Assembly: GCA_030652995.1 (NCBI GenBank)
Contig: JAUSAG010000005.1
Span: 1-64,000, forward strand
Origin: Methylotenera sp.
GTDB lineage: Bacteria; Pseudomonadota; Gammaproteobacteria; Burkholderiales; Methylophilaceae
Direction of reading: 5' to 3'
DNA length: 64,000 nt
In this document: one piece after another, positions 55,663 to 63,756 of the stretch
How positions within the stretch are numbered: position 1 is the stretch's first letter
Layout of the letters: each line of letters opens with the position of its first letter
The notes under the pieces: generated by a model
What the model was told of the DNA's origin: nothing
What the model saw: the letters and a program-made list of their open reading frames with translations, nothing else
Databases searched by the model: none
Translations under genes and position numbers: made by a program

Positions 55663-56513
55663 GAGTTTTAGTATTAGGTGCGAGTGGAATGCTTGGTAAC
55701 GCTGTTTTGCGTGTCATGCATGAAAAACAAGGTTTGGAAGTATTTGGCACGGTGCGTTCTGGTAATGTCACGCATTTATTTTCTAAAGAAATAGCGGATA
55801 CCATTGTTACTGGGTGTGATGTGGGTGACCATGATGCGCTAGTCAAGTTGTTTGCTCAGGTGAGGCCTGACGTTGTTATTAATTGTATTGGTTTAATTAA
55901 GCAATTAGCTGATGTGGATGACCCGCTTATTACGTTACCAATTAACGCAATGTTGCCCCATAGGTTGGCTAATTTGTGTGATCTAGCTGGTGCACGCCTT
56001 GTTCACATGAGTACAGATTGTGTTTTTTCCGGTTCAAAAGGCAACTATGTAGAAAGCGATATTTCTGATGCTACAGACCTTTATGGTAAATCCAAGTATT
56101 TGGGTGAGGTTGATTATCCGCATGCCATTACTATACGCACTTCGATTATTGGGCATGAGCTACAAAGTGCTCATGGTCTGATTGGTTGGTTTCTATCTCA
56201 GCAGGGTAGTTGCAAGGGTTTTAGCCGTGCGATATTTTCTGGGCTGCCTACGGTTGTTCTGGCTAAAGTGATTCGTGATGTTGTATTGTCGCGAACAGAG
56301 TTGACAGGGGTTTATCATGTTGCAGCTAAGCCGATTTCAAAGTATGACTTATTAAAACTGGTGGCTGAGGTTTATGGAAAGTCAATTGAAATAGTACCGG
56401 ATGACGACCTAGTGATTGACCGCTCGCTTAACGCCGAAAGATTTAACCTGACAACCGGATATAAGGTTCCTGAATGGATTGATCTCATCAAGACGATGCA
56501 TTCATATCAATAA
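55659..56513 (+). CDS. RmlD-like SDR, UDP-sugar 4-reductase
   Basis: 284 residues. It has VLGASGMLGNAVL, VNCIGLIKQ, the STDCVFSGSKGNY segment and Tyr/Lys in LYGKSKYLGE. It resembles dTDP-4-dehydrorhamnose reductase, not the cupin-tailed FnlB/WbjC of about 370 residues. Upstream of FnlA-like and WecB-like genes it probably reduces a 4-keto UDP-L-sugar, as WbvR does. The start is TTG at 55659 with TTGA overlap; no ATG precedes the Rossmann strand. Confidence 0.75.
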   Translation: MRVLVLGASGMLGNAVLRVMHEKQGLEVFGTVRSGNVTHLFSKEIADTIVTGCDVGDHDALVKLFAQVRPDVVINCIGLIKQLADVDDPLITLPINAMLPHRLANLCDLAGARLVHMSTDCVFSGSKGNYVESDISDATDLYGKSKYLGEVDYPHAITIRTSIIGHELQSAHGLIGWFLSQQGSCKGFSRAIFSGLPTVVLAKVIRDVVLSRTELTGVYHVAAKPISKYDLLKLVAEVYGKSIEIVPDDDLVIDRSLNAERFNLTTGYKVPEWIDLIKTMHSYQ

Positions 56514-56538
56514 TGCCAACAGATAGCGGTGGATAAAA

Positions 56539-57549
56539 ATGTTTAAAAATAAAGTATTAATGATTACAGGCGGTACGGGTTCTTTTGGCAACACAGTGCT
56601 TAAGCGTTTTCTTTCTACGGACGTACGCGAGATTCGTATCTTTAGCCGCGATGAGAAAAAGCAGGAAGAGATGCGCATTGCGTTGAACAACAGTAAGCTT
56701 AAATTTTATATTGGTGACGTTCGAGATTACGATAGTGTTTTTCAAGCGATGAAAGGTGTGGATTATGTTTTCCATGCTGCCGCATTGAAGCAAGTTCCAT
56801 CTTGTGAGTTTTACCCTATGGAGGCTGTACGTACCAATGTGCTTGGTACTGAAAATGTGATGAATGCTGCTACTGCTAACGGTGTTAAACGCGTAGTAGT
56901 GTTAAGCACAGATAAAGCGGTTTATCCAATTAATGCCATGGGGATTTCTAAAGCGATGGCTGAGAAACTTTTGGTGGCAAAAGCCCGCATGCAAAGTGAA
57001 GGGGAAACAGTATTTTGTGCAACACGTTACGGCAATGTAATGGCATCACGTGGTTCGGTCATTCCATTGTTTGTGTCACAGCTTAAAGAGAATAAGCCCT
57101 TATCCATTACAGATCCAAACATGACGCGTTTTTTGATGTCGCTTGAGGATTCTGTTGATTTAGTGCTTTATGCCTATGAGCATGGTCAGCAAGGTGATAT
57201 TTTTGTGCAAAAAGCACCAGCTTCAACAGTGGCAGACTTAGCGCAAGCAGTTAAAGAGGTATTTGCAAAAGACAATGAAACTCGCATTATTGGCACGCGA
57301 CACGGCGAGAAGTTATATGAATCTCTAATATCGCGTGAGGAAATGGCGCATGCGCAAGATATGGGTGGTTATTATCGTATTCCTGCAGATAATCGTGACT
57401 TAAATTACGCTAAATATTTTAGCGAAGGTGAAGAGAGTATTTCACATCAGGAAGACTATACTTCTCATAATACTCATCGATTAAATGTTGAACAGGTTAA
57501 AGCGCTATTGTTAAAATTAGATTACATTCAGGAAGCGTTAAATGCTTAA
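56539..57549 (+). CDS. UDP-GlcNAc 4,6-dehydratase/5-epimerase (FnlA/WbjB-like)
   Basis: 336 residues. ITGGTGSFGNTVLKRF, IFSRDEKKQEEMR, AAALKQVPSCEFYPMEAVRTNV and STDKAVYPINAMGISKAMAEKL (SMK-type active site) place it with FnlA/WbjB/CapE-like enzymes that produce a 4-keto-6-deoxy UDP-L-hexosamine. It overlaps the 2-epimerase gene by 8 bp. Confidence 0.87.
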   Translation: MFKNKVLMITGGTGSFGNTVLKRFLSTDVREIRIFSRDEKKQEEMRIALNNSKLKFYIGDVRDYDSVFQAMKGVDYVFHAAALKQVPSCEFYPMEAVRTNVLGTENVMNAATANGVKRVVVLSTDKAVYPINAMGISKAMAEKLLVAKARMQSEGETVFCATRYGNVMASRGSVIPLFVSQLKENKPLSITDPNMTRFLMSLEDSVDLVLYAYEHGQQGDIFVQKAPASTVADLAQAVKEVFAKDNETRIIGTRHGEKLYESLISREEMAHAQDMGGYYRIPADNRDLNYAKYFSEGEESISHQEDYTSHNTHRLNVEQVKALLLKLDYIQEALNA

Positions 57550-58672
57550 AGTGATGACGATTGTGGGCACGCGCCCTGAGTTGATTAAAATGAGCCGCGT
57601 AATTGCCGAATTTGATCAGCATACCCAACATATTTTGGTGCATACCGGACAGAATTATGATTACGAACTTAACCAGTTGTTCTTTGAAGACTTAGGCATT
57701 CGCAAGCCGGATTATTTTCTTGAGGCAGTGGGAGACAATGCAGCGCAGACTATCGCGCGTGTCATTGAAAAATCTGATGCGGTGATGGAAAAAGAAATGC
57801 CAGATGCAGTCATGTTATATGGCGATACGAACTCTTGTCTGGCAGTAATCGCAGCCAAACGACGCAAGATTCCAGTATTTCACATGGAGGCGGGTAATCG
57901 CTGTTTTGATCAGCGAGTTCCAGAAGAGCTGAACCGTAAAGTGCTGGATCATCTGAGTGATATTAACTTGGTGCTGACCGAGCATGCTCGTCGCTATTTG
58001 ATTGCCGAAGGCATACGTCCTGAAACTATCATCAAAACTGGATCGCATATGCGTGAGGTGCTAGATTACTACATGCCAAAAATTCAGCAGTCAGATGTAC
58101 TGCAACGCATGAACCTTGAGGCTAATAAGTTTTTTATTGTTAGTGCGCATCGCGAAGAAAATATCGATAGCCCAGAAAATATGGCGAACATGGTAGAAAC
58201 ACTCAACGCTTTGGCAGAAACTTATAATATGCCTGTTATTGTTTCTACCCACCCCCGTACTAAAAAGAGGCTGGATACAATGGAGTTGGGCAACCTCAAT
58301 CCGCATATTCAGTTCCTTAAACCTTTCGGATTTTGCGATTACATCAAATTGCAGATGGAAGCGCTGTGTGTGGTATCAGATAGCGGCACAATTTCTGAGG
58401 AAGGTTCACTACTCAATTTACCAGCCATTACTATCCGTAACGCACACGAACGCCCAGAAGGGATGGATGTTGGTACGCTGATCATGAGTGGTCTCAAAAA
58501 AGAGCGTGTGTTAGATGCTGTGCGGGTAATCATTGCTCAACATGACAAAGCTAAACGCGTAATGTTGCCAGTTCAGGATTACGAGGCGGGTCCAGTCTCC
58601 AAACAAGTATTACGGGTCGTGTTGAGCTATGTTGATTATGTAAACCGTACTGTGTGGTCTAAGCCAGCTTGA
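57542..58672 (+). CDS. UDP-N-acetylhexosamine 2-epimerase (FnlC/WecB-like)
   Basis: 376 residues. VGTRPELIKMSRV, HTGQNYDYELN, VYG-like LYGDTNSCLA, HMEAGNRCFDQRVPEE and DSGTISEEGS are the WecB superfamily motifs. The HMEAGNRCFDQ variant is typical of FnlC/WbjD. It performs the final C2 epimerisation in UDP-L-FucNAc or UDP-L-QuiNAc synthesis. It is the last gene of the locus; the next 205 bp are intergenic. Confidence 0.88.
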   Translation: MLKVMTIVGTRPELIKMSRVIAEFDQHTQHILVHTGQNYDYELNQLFFEDLGIRKPDYFLEAVGDNAAQTIARVIEKSDAVMEKEMPDAVMLYGDTNSCLAVIAAKRRKIPVFHMEAGNRCFDQRVPEELNRKVLDHLSDINLVLTEHARRYLIAEGIRPETIIKTGSHMREVLDYYMPKIQQSDVLQRMNLEANKFFIVSAHREENIDSPENMANMVETLNALAETYNMPVIVSTHPRTKKRLDTMELGNLNPHIQFLKPFGFCDYIKLQMEALCVVSDSGTISEEGSLLNLPAITIRNAHERPEGMDVGTLIMSGLKKERVLDAVRVIIAQHDKAKRVMLPVQDYEAGPVSKQVLRVVLSYVDYVNRTVWSKPA

Positions 58673-58834
58673 AAATGCGTTCAGCAATGATAACTGACGC
58701 AAGTTGCTTTGTCGGTAACTTCAAATGCTTTGGTAATATCCCCATTATTAACTGCAGTTAAAAGTAGATACTAAGGCGCCAAGGTATAAAAATTGATAGC
58801 TTGATGAAAAGTTAAATAGTTTGCAGTTACTTAA

Positions 58835-58876
58835 TTTTGCCTGTATATTTAATTTTAGTTAATTTGGCAGGCAAAA
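58835..58876 (+). promoter_or_regulatory. Inverted repeat covering the nucleotidyltransferase translation start
   Basis: TTTTGCCTG (58835-58843) and CAGGCAAAA (58868-58876) are perfect inverted 9-mers separated by 24 AT-rich bases. The right arm contains the only purine-rich ribosome-binding candidate, one base before the ATG. It could be an operator or an mRNA hairpin hiding the start. The rest of 58673-58834 shows no gene. Confidence 0.5.
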
Positions 58877-58877
58877 A

Positions 58878-59897
58878 ATGAAGGAACTCTCAGATCAGCA
58901 AAGATTGTTTTTAGTCGAGTCAGATCAGCTCTATCGTATTTTTAGGGAGATGGTTTGGCGCCAAAATGATTATCGCTATGCTATGCGCTGGAAAAACGTG
59001 AATGGCAACGATTATCTTGTACGTTTAACTAGCGCATCAGGGCATGGAAGGTCTTTAGGGGTAAGGTCTGAGAGCACTGAAGCTATCTACCAGAATTTTC
59101 AAGATGGTAGAGCACTTGCTTTAGATAAATTTTCTGGGCTTAAAGATAAGCTTGCAATTCAAACACGCTTGAATCGCGCCATGCGCTTAGGTCGATTGCC
59201 CACGGTGGTTGCTGAAATTCTATTAAAGCTTGACGAGGTTCAGGTCTTATCTGAGTTTAGAGTAGTGGGAACTCATGCCCTTTTTGCCTATGAGGCGATG
59301 GGGGCGGTTGAGTTTAAGATGGAACTCTTGGCTTCAGGCGATGTTGATCTCTTATATGACATTCGTCAGCATATCTCGATAGTTGCAAAAAAGTTAGATG
59401 GTCATGGCTTATTGGGCTTACTTAAAAAAGTGGATAAAACATTTGAAGTGAAAGCGAGTGAGCGTTTTAGAGCTGTCAATAAAGATGGGTTTATGGTTGA
59501 TTTTATTACTCAAGACAAGGGAATGTCTTATGTAAAACCTGAGGCAATGTCTGCTGGAGATCTTGAGCTGGTTGAAGTCCCTAATTTAGAGTGGTTGGCA
59601 AATTCACCACGTGTTGAATCTATAGTAATTGCCTCAAGCGGATTGCCTGTCCTAATGCCAGTGCCCGACCCGAGAGCGTTTTCCTTACATAAGGCATGGT
59701 TATCTCAGCAAGCTGATCGAGAGCCTGTAAAAAAACAACGCGATTTTAACCAAGCGGTAATGGTGCTCAAATTGCTGCAAGAGTATTTGCCAAACTTTCC
59801 ACTTAAACCTGATGAAATGAGATATTTTCCCAAAAAAGTTGTGCAGTCATCTATTGCTAGTTTAACGCAAGGCTTAAGCAGGTTAGATAACGCTTGA
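58878..59897 (+). CDS. Nucleotidyltransferase-fold protein (GSU2403-like)
   Basis: 339 residues. The central VVGTHALFAYEA and ASGDVDLLYD segments (about residues 137 and 160) form a GS/GT...DxD nucleotidyltransferase site as in GSU2403-type proteins. There is a helical N-terminal region and a C-terminal helical domain with LHKAWLSQQ. Substrate is unknown. It lies alone next to mobile-element traces and may be accessory. Confidence 0.7.
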   Translation: MKELSDQQRLFLVESDQLYRIFREMVWRQNDYRYAMRWKNVNGNDYLVRLTSASGHGRSLGVRSESTEAIYQNFQDGRALALDKFSGLKDKLAIQTRLNRAMRLGRLPTVVAEILLKLDEVQVLSEFRVVGTHALFAYEAMGAVEFKMELLASGDVDLLYDIRQHISIVAKKLDGHGLLGLLKKVDKTFEVKASERFRAVNKDGFMVDFITQDKGMSYVKPEAMSAGDLELVEVPNLEWLANSPRVESIVIASSGLPVLMPVPDPRAFSLHKAWLSQQADREPVKKQRDFNQAVMVLKLLQEYLPNFPLKPDEMRYFPKKVVQSSIASLTQGLSRLDNA

Positions 59898-60297
59898 TTG
59901 TAATAGACAGTGTATCCAGCCTAGCTTAGGTAGAAAGAGGCGATTGTTGTGTTGTTCTATCTTGAAGCCTTGTGGAAAGCGAAAGCTGTCGCTTACGCCG
60001 TTCGCGCTTACATCCTCGCCCTTCGCACCAATCTTGCTGCTTCAGCAGCTTTGGATTGGTGGTGATGCCAAGAACTGGTAAAGGACGAGGTTTTACGCGC
60101 TATCTGATAAAAAGCACTGAAAAACCAATATCCCGGGCGAACATCATGCGAATTTATGAAACATCCAGGCTAGATGGATTAAAGTTAAACTTAGGGGTTG
60201 CAATGGTTAAGTCTCGATTCCGTTAGGCTCTTTATCAAGGTTGTGCTTGTTGTTCATTATTTTACAATTGACTTATTTTGTGGGTATTATGGCCTAT

Positions 60298-60488
60298 CGT
60301 GACCAGTCAAAACGGTCCAACGTGACCAGTGATTACGGTCTATCGTGACCAGCCAAAACGGTTTATCGTGACCGATTTTAGGATAAGTGACTGCATATTC
60401 TGGAGCATCGTGAACACCCATTATGGATGAACGTGAACACTGATTCTGGGTTATCGTGAACACTGATTCTGCTCGAACGTGAACGCTA
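60298..60488 (+). repeat. Tandem 23-bp repeats, IS21-end-like array
   Basis: CGTGA-headed units start at 60298, 60321, 60344, 60367, then 60386 (AGTGACT), 60409, 60432, 60455 and 60478. The spacing is 23 bp except one 19-bp step. The first block reads CGTGACC and the second CGTGAAC. Regular repeats of this kind are transposase-binding arrays at IS21-family ends. All units share one orientation. No transposase gene is nearby. Between 59898 and 60297 I see no convincing gene. Confidence 0.7.
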
Positions 60489-60530
60489 CCGAAGAAAATC
60501 ATCTATGCAAAAACAGTAGTAAAAATCTCA

Positions 60531-60581
60531 GCGTCAACTAGACAAGTTAATTGTCGCTGAACTAGACAAGATAGTTGACGC
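60531..60581. repeat. Second repeat/inverted-repeat block
   Basis: GCGTCAACT (60531-60539) and AGTTGACGC (60573-60581) are inverted, and AACTAGACAAG occurs directly at 60536 and 60560, 24 bp apart. It looks like another transposon-end fragment. From 60582 to 60736 nothing gene-like is seen. Confidence 0.5.
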
Positions 60582-60736
60582 GCTACAGCAAAGTGAACAG
60601 TCGGAGCGTAGCGACGCGTGTGTTTTAGTTTAACTCTATATCTTGATAGCCCGGCAATCACGAGCACATCAGGTGCAATGCGTAGTATTGATGGTGGCAT
60701 AACAAGGTACGGTATTTTTAGATAATTATCAGCTTT

Positions 60737-61939
60737 TTAATCCGCAACACCACTTCCACCCCAAACAGATTTTAGGTTGAAATAGAGCCAAGGATCTATT
60801 CTGGACTGTTGATCGGCGAGTGTCTCACGTTTAGCCTCTTCAACCCTCTCGATGATCCTTTCAGGGTTTTTTACCATACAAACAGATTTACCAAACGTGA
60901 TTAATGCTTGCGCTAGAGGGTAGCTTTTGGTTTTATACATATTTAAAGCCATTGTGTTGTCAACTTTAGTGGCGCCCGTTCTAGGATTTTCAATTCGATA
61001 GACCATGGTGGTCACCACGTCATATAGTGGTGATAACTTTACATCCCCGTGGGGGGTATCGTAAATAAGTGAGAAGTTCTTTAAATGCGCGTCCCCATTT
61101 CTGAGTAAAACGGAGAGTGCAATATACTCAAACAGCCTCGCCTTGCTTTCTACCGAGTTCGATCCGCAAAAGAGATCAACCGCTTTTGCGATATTCTCAA
61201 CACTGCCATTGTATTTTTCTTCTGGCGATTTCCCCATTAACACCGCCATGTCTTCTAGCCCTAAGCGTTGTCCATCTGCCGCTACATCAAAGCGCTCCAT
61301 GATAAATAGCCCGCCATCTTCTGATAACCAGAAAGGAGGCACGGTTAAACCGGCACGTCTTGCTACCTCCATGCACATGAATTCATTCTGCGCTAAAAAA
61401 GGATAATCTTCACCTGCCGCCTTCACAATCAAGCTTGACGTGACTGCAGAGGCTTTTTCTGACAGGCGTGCTCCTGCATCAGGCACAATCACTTTTGGTT
61501 GAAAGCCGGATACCCCAGAGTTAAAGTAAATGTCCGAGAGGAATTCAAATAACTCAGATGAAGCCGTTGATCTAATCAGTTCTTCTTTCGTCACCTGTGG
61601 CTTGGCGTTGATAATGTCATTTTCAGGGTCGCGATAGGTCAATCTGCCAATTTGATTGGCACCTGTAATTTTAAGCAAGGCCATGTCATCTAGCGGTCCT
61701 TGTTTTGCAAAACGTTTTTTGATGGTTTCTAATAGGTAGCCTTCCGGTCGATTCATCTCAAATACGGAGAATAAGCTACCGTTGGCGTAACTTTGTGCGC
61801 GAAGTGGCATGACCAGCGAAACCTCCGCGTCGCGTGCGGTGGTTTCATAATTAAAGACATAACGCGATTCTTTAGTGAGCGTGCCGGCATGCCCTTCAGG
61901 CGTTTCCACGCTCAATTTTTTAATTTTAGCGGTCTGCAT
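60737..61939 (-). CDS. hipA: HipA-like kinase toxin (second copy)
   Basis: 400 residues from ATG at 61939, which overlaps the HTH gene by 14 bp; an upstream start at 61984 is less likely. The glycine-loop region SGVSGFQPKV is at 141-150, catalytic NGDAHLKN at 281-288 and YDVV at 306-309. It is of the HipA family but diverges strongly from the copy at 37.7 kb, so it is an independent module. Confidence 0.87.
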   Translation of the reverse strand: MQTAKIKKLSVETPEGHAGTLTKESRYVFNYETTARDAEVSLVMPLRAQSYANGSLFSVFEMNRPEGYLLETIKKRFAKQGPLDDMALLKITGANQIGRLTYRDPENDIINAKPQVTKEELIRSTASSELFEFLSDIYFNSGVSGFQPKVIVPDAGARLSEKASAVTSSLIVKAAGEDYPFLAQNEFMCMEVARRAGLTVPPFWLSEDGGLFIMERFDVAADGQRLGLEDMAVLMGKSPEEKYNGSVENIAKAVDLFCGSNSVESKARLFEYIALSVLLRNGDAHLKNFSLIYDTPHGDVKLSPLYDVVTTMVYRIENPRTGATKVDNTMALNMYKTKSYPLAQALITFGKSVCMVKNPERIIERVEEAKRETLADQQSRIDPWLYFNLKSVWGGSGVAD

Positions 61940-62192
61940 TAAACACCTCATCGAGTCTATCGTAATCAAGCCTACGGTCAACAATGGCTATTGATTTACC
62001 TAACGCTGAAACGGCTTGAATGAGCGTGTTTGCACTGATCGACGCCCCCGACTCCAGCTGTATAATGGTCTCGCGCCTTAAGCCCGACTTTTTAGCGACC
62101 TCGGCTTGAGTGAGTCCAACCGCTAGGCGTTCACGCTTAAAGGTAGCCCCCAGCGACTTAAGATCAAGGTTTATGTTATTCATAGCTAACAT
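61926..62192 (-). CDS. hipB: HipB-like HTH antitoxin (second copy)
   Basis: 88 residues. An Xre HTH spans about 12-65 (LGATFKRERLAVGLTQAEVAKKSGLRRETIIQLESG). It is encoded just upstream of hipA on the minus strand. A repeat-rich region at its promoter is the likely autoregulatory site. Confidence 0.87.
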   Translation of the reverse strand: MLAMNNINLDLKSLGATFKRERLAVGLTQAEVAKKSGLRRETIIQLESGASISANTLIQAVSALGKSIAIVDRRLDYDRLDEVFNADR

Positions 62193-62235
62193 TTATATAA
62201 AAATAATGGATTAATGTTATATGTAGCTAACATTA
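62183..62235. promoter_or_regulatory. Operator repeats of the second hipBA module
   Basis: TAGCTAACATT occurs twice directly, at 62183-62193 (overlapping the start codon region) and 62224-62234. The second forms the palindrome TAATGTTA/TAACATTA (62212-62219, 62228-62235). The layout fits HipB binding sites around the promoter. Confidence 0.6.
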
Positions 62236-62501
62236 AAGTCAATACTCACTGGGCGTTAGCCATTCAAGTGCGCATTGTGAATGCTGATAAGCTCAGAATG
62301 GCTTGAATAATCGCCGATAGGGGGTAGGGCGGAGTTGACTGCAACCGTTAACATTTTGCCGCTAAGGGTTGTTTACATACCCTGTTTTCCTCTAGTCGGA
62401 TCGCGATTTCATCCAGCCTCTGAAAACTAAAAACGTTTTCAGAGGGGATTTCAGTGCATATCACTTGGATTCTAGCGTTCAGTCGTATCAGTTAAAACTT
62501 T
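62236..62501. other. Intergenic region with hairpins
   Basis: No gene is seen. AGCCATTC and GAATGGCT are inverted at 62258-62265 and 62296-62303. A strong hairpin, CCTCTGAAAAC with a 7-nt loop to GTTTTCAGAGG, lies at 62417-62445, 57 bp past the stop of the next minus-strand gene, and may terminate it. Confidence 0.5.
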
Positions 62502-63626
62502 TTAAATAAATTCCGTGATTAAGTGGAGTTTAACATCATTCAAAACCAGCAGTTCCAGTGCTTCGGTAATAGCCGTTTTGCACGCTTTTACCGAAGTGGC
62601 ATAACCTGATTTGAATACATCCAGACCTTCCTCAACGTGCCTTTTCGGCCCTAAGAAAGCCATTGGTCCGTTATGATCATAGCTGTCATCGTAGTCAATT
62701 ATCCCAACCTCCCAGAAAATTTCTTTATCACCAATGATTGTGTAGTGCGCACCCCAATCACGATTATAGATACCCAATGTATTAGTATTATCTGAGAAGT
62801 AATCCCAGTAATACCACCCCACAAGTTCTAATCTACCTAAAATTAACTTGGCCACATTTCTTTCGGCATAAATTTCACCGGTTTCAATTGATAAAACACG
62901 ATGGTGATCCATTTCCATATAAGCTATTCCAAAATAGACATCTTCTGTAACCATTGTCTCCAGCTTATTTCTAACTCTTTGAATATGATTGATACGACTA
63001 TGTTTTAAATCTTTTGCATCAGGATCGACACACACCATCACTGAACTAAAGGTTATTCCAAAAAGCGTCGGCAATGTATTCATTTTAGCGTTAATTATTG
63101 TTTGGCACATCAACTCAAGTTTATCGCCCCCTTTAACTGAATTCTCGACCTCAATCCAATTGCCGCTAGTTGCTGAGTAGATGATTAATCCATCTGGATA
63201 TTTTACCAAGTATGGATAAGCACGCTTAACTTCTCTTTCAAAATAAAACGGGATTGGTTCTCCGGAGGACTGTTCAATTAAGTGCGAAATTGCACCCAAA
63301 GACATTAAATGATGCTTCCAATCATTCGTACATTTCCATTCATCGTTGATGAATTTTTCAAGCTTGTAAACATCATTAACCTGCACACCAGATTTTATTA
63401 GATGCTCCGCTCCCTTGGTCGACAGGTAGTAAATATCTCCGGCCGCATCTGGCAATGTTCTCGAAATAATAAATTTAAGGTTTAGCAGTGTTTTCACTAT
63501 TTCCACGACAATTGGTAGTTCCTTTTTAGTGAATTGACTAAGCTCAATGCAACGCATATAGCCAGCACGATGAATTAGTATCAAAAATTCATTTAAATCC
63601 ATTACTTTTGCAGATTTAATAGACAT
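62502..63626 (-). CDS. Winged-helix protein with possible PD-(D/E)XK-like segment
   Basis: 374 residues, not firmly recognised. Residues 5-75 look like a winged helix (DLNEFLILIHRAGYMRCIELSQF, ISRTLP, YYLSTKGAEHLI). HHLMSLGAISHLIE then precedes YPDGLIIYS and WIEVENSVKG, a PD...ExE...K pattern reminiscent of PD-(D/E)XK folds and of replication-relaxation proteins on mobile elements. The C-terminal 150 residues are unassigned. Isolated position in an accessory region suggests a mobile-element origin. Confidence 0.55.
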   Translation of the reverse strand: MSIKSAKVMDLNEFLILIHRAGYMRCIELSQFTKKELPIVVEIVKTLLNLKFIISRTLPDAAGDIYYLSTKGAEHLIKSGVQVNDVYKLEKFINDEWKCTNDWKHHLMSLGAISHLIEQSSGEPIPFYFEREVKRAYPYLVKYPDGLIIYSATSGNWIEVENSVKGGDKLELMCQTIINAKMNTLPTLFGITFSSVMVCVDPDAKDLKHSRINHIQRVRNKLETMVTEDVYFGIAYMEMDHHRVLSIETGEIYAERNVAKLILGRLELVGWYYWDYFSDNTNTLGIYNRDWGAHYTIIGDKEIFWEVGIIDYDDSYDHNGPMAFLGPKRHVEEGLDVFKSGYATSVKACKTAITEALELLVLNDVKLHLITEFI

Positions 63627-63756
63627 ATACTTCGTTCCTTATACATAAATAATTATTTACGATTGAATGGTATTGGTGAGATGTCACCGGGCAATTTAAA
63701 ACAATTGCAGTATTAATAAATGTGGCGTCCCAAATGGGTTTACTTCGATATTTCAT
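63616..63756 (-). CDS. Small 46-residue ORF upstream of the winged-helix gene
   Basis: ATG at 63754-63756 is preceded on the minus strand by AAAAAGGACG, a strong ribosome binding site. The 46-residue product begins MKYRSKPIWDATF and ends at TAA 63616-63618, overlapping the start of the next gene by 11 bp. Overlap and the good ribosome site support translation, possibly as a leader coupled to the downstream gene. No family is recognised. Confidence 0.45.
   Translation of the reverse strand: MKYRSKPIWDATFINTAIVLNCPVTSHQYHSIVNNYLCIRNEVYVY

Noticed and set aside
59972-60226. 84-codon open frame in the gap after the nucleotidyltransferase
   Set aside because: No ribosome binding site, no recognisable domain and composition unlike a protein (Ser/Arg-rich start); not called.
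60298-60488. CRISPR array
   Set aside because: Units are directly abutting 23-bp repeats without unique spacers of constant length, and no cas genes are near.
60298-60488. Plasmid-type replication iterons
   Set aside because: The 23-bp period fits iterons, but no rep gene or DnaA boxes are seen nearby, and the same period occurs at the IS21-like ends at 35.4 kb.
60503-60700. 65-codon minus-strand open frame near the 60.5-kb repeats
   Set aside because: It runs through transposon-end-like repeats, has no ribosome binding site and no similarity that I recognise.
62258-62303. Integron attC-like site (GCGTTAGCC with inverted arms)
   Set aside because: The core sites do not match RYYYAAC/GTTRRRY on both sides and no integrase or cassette array is present.
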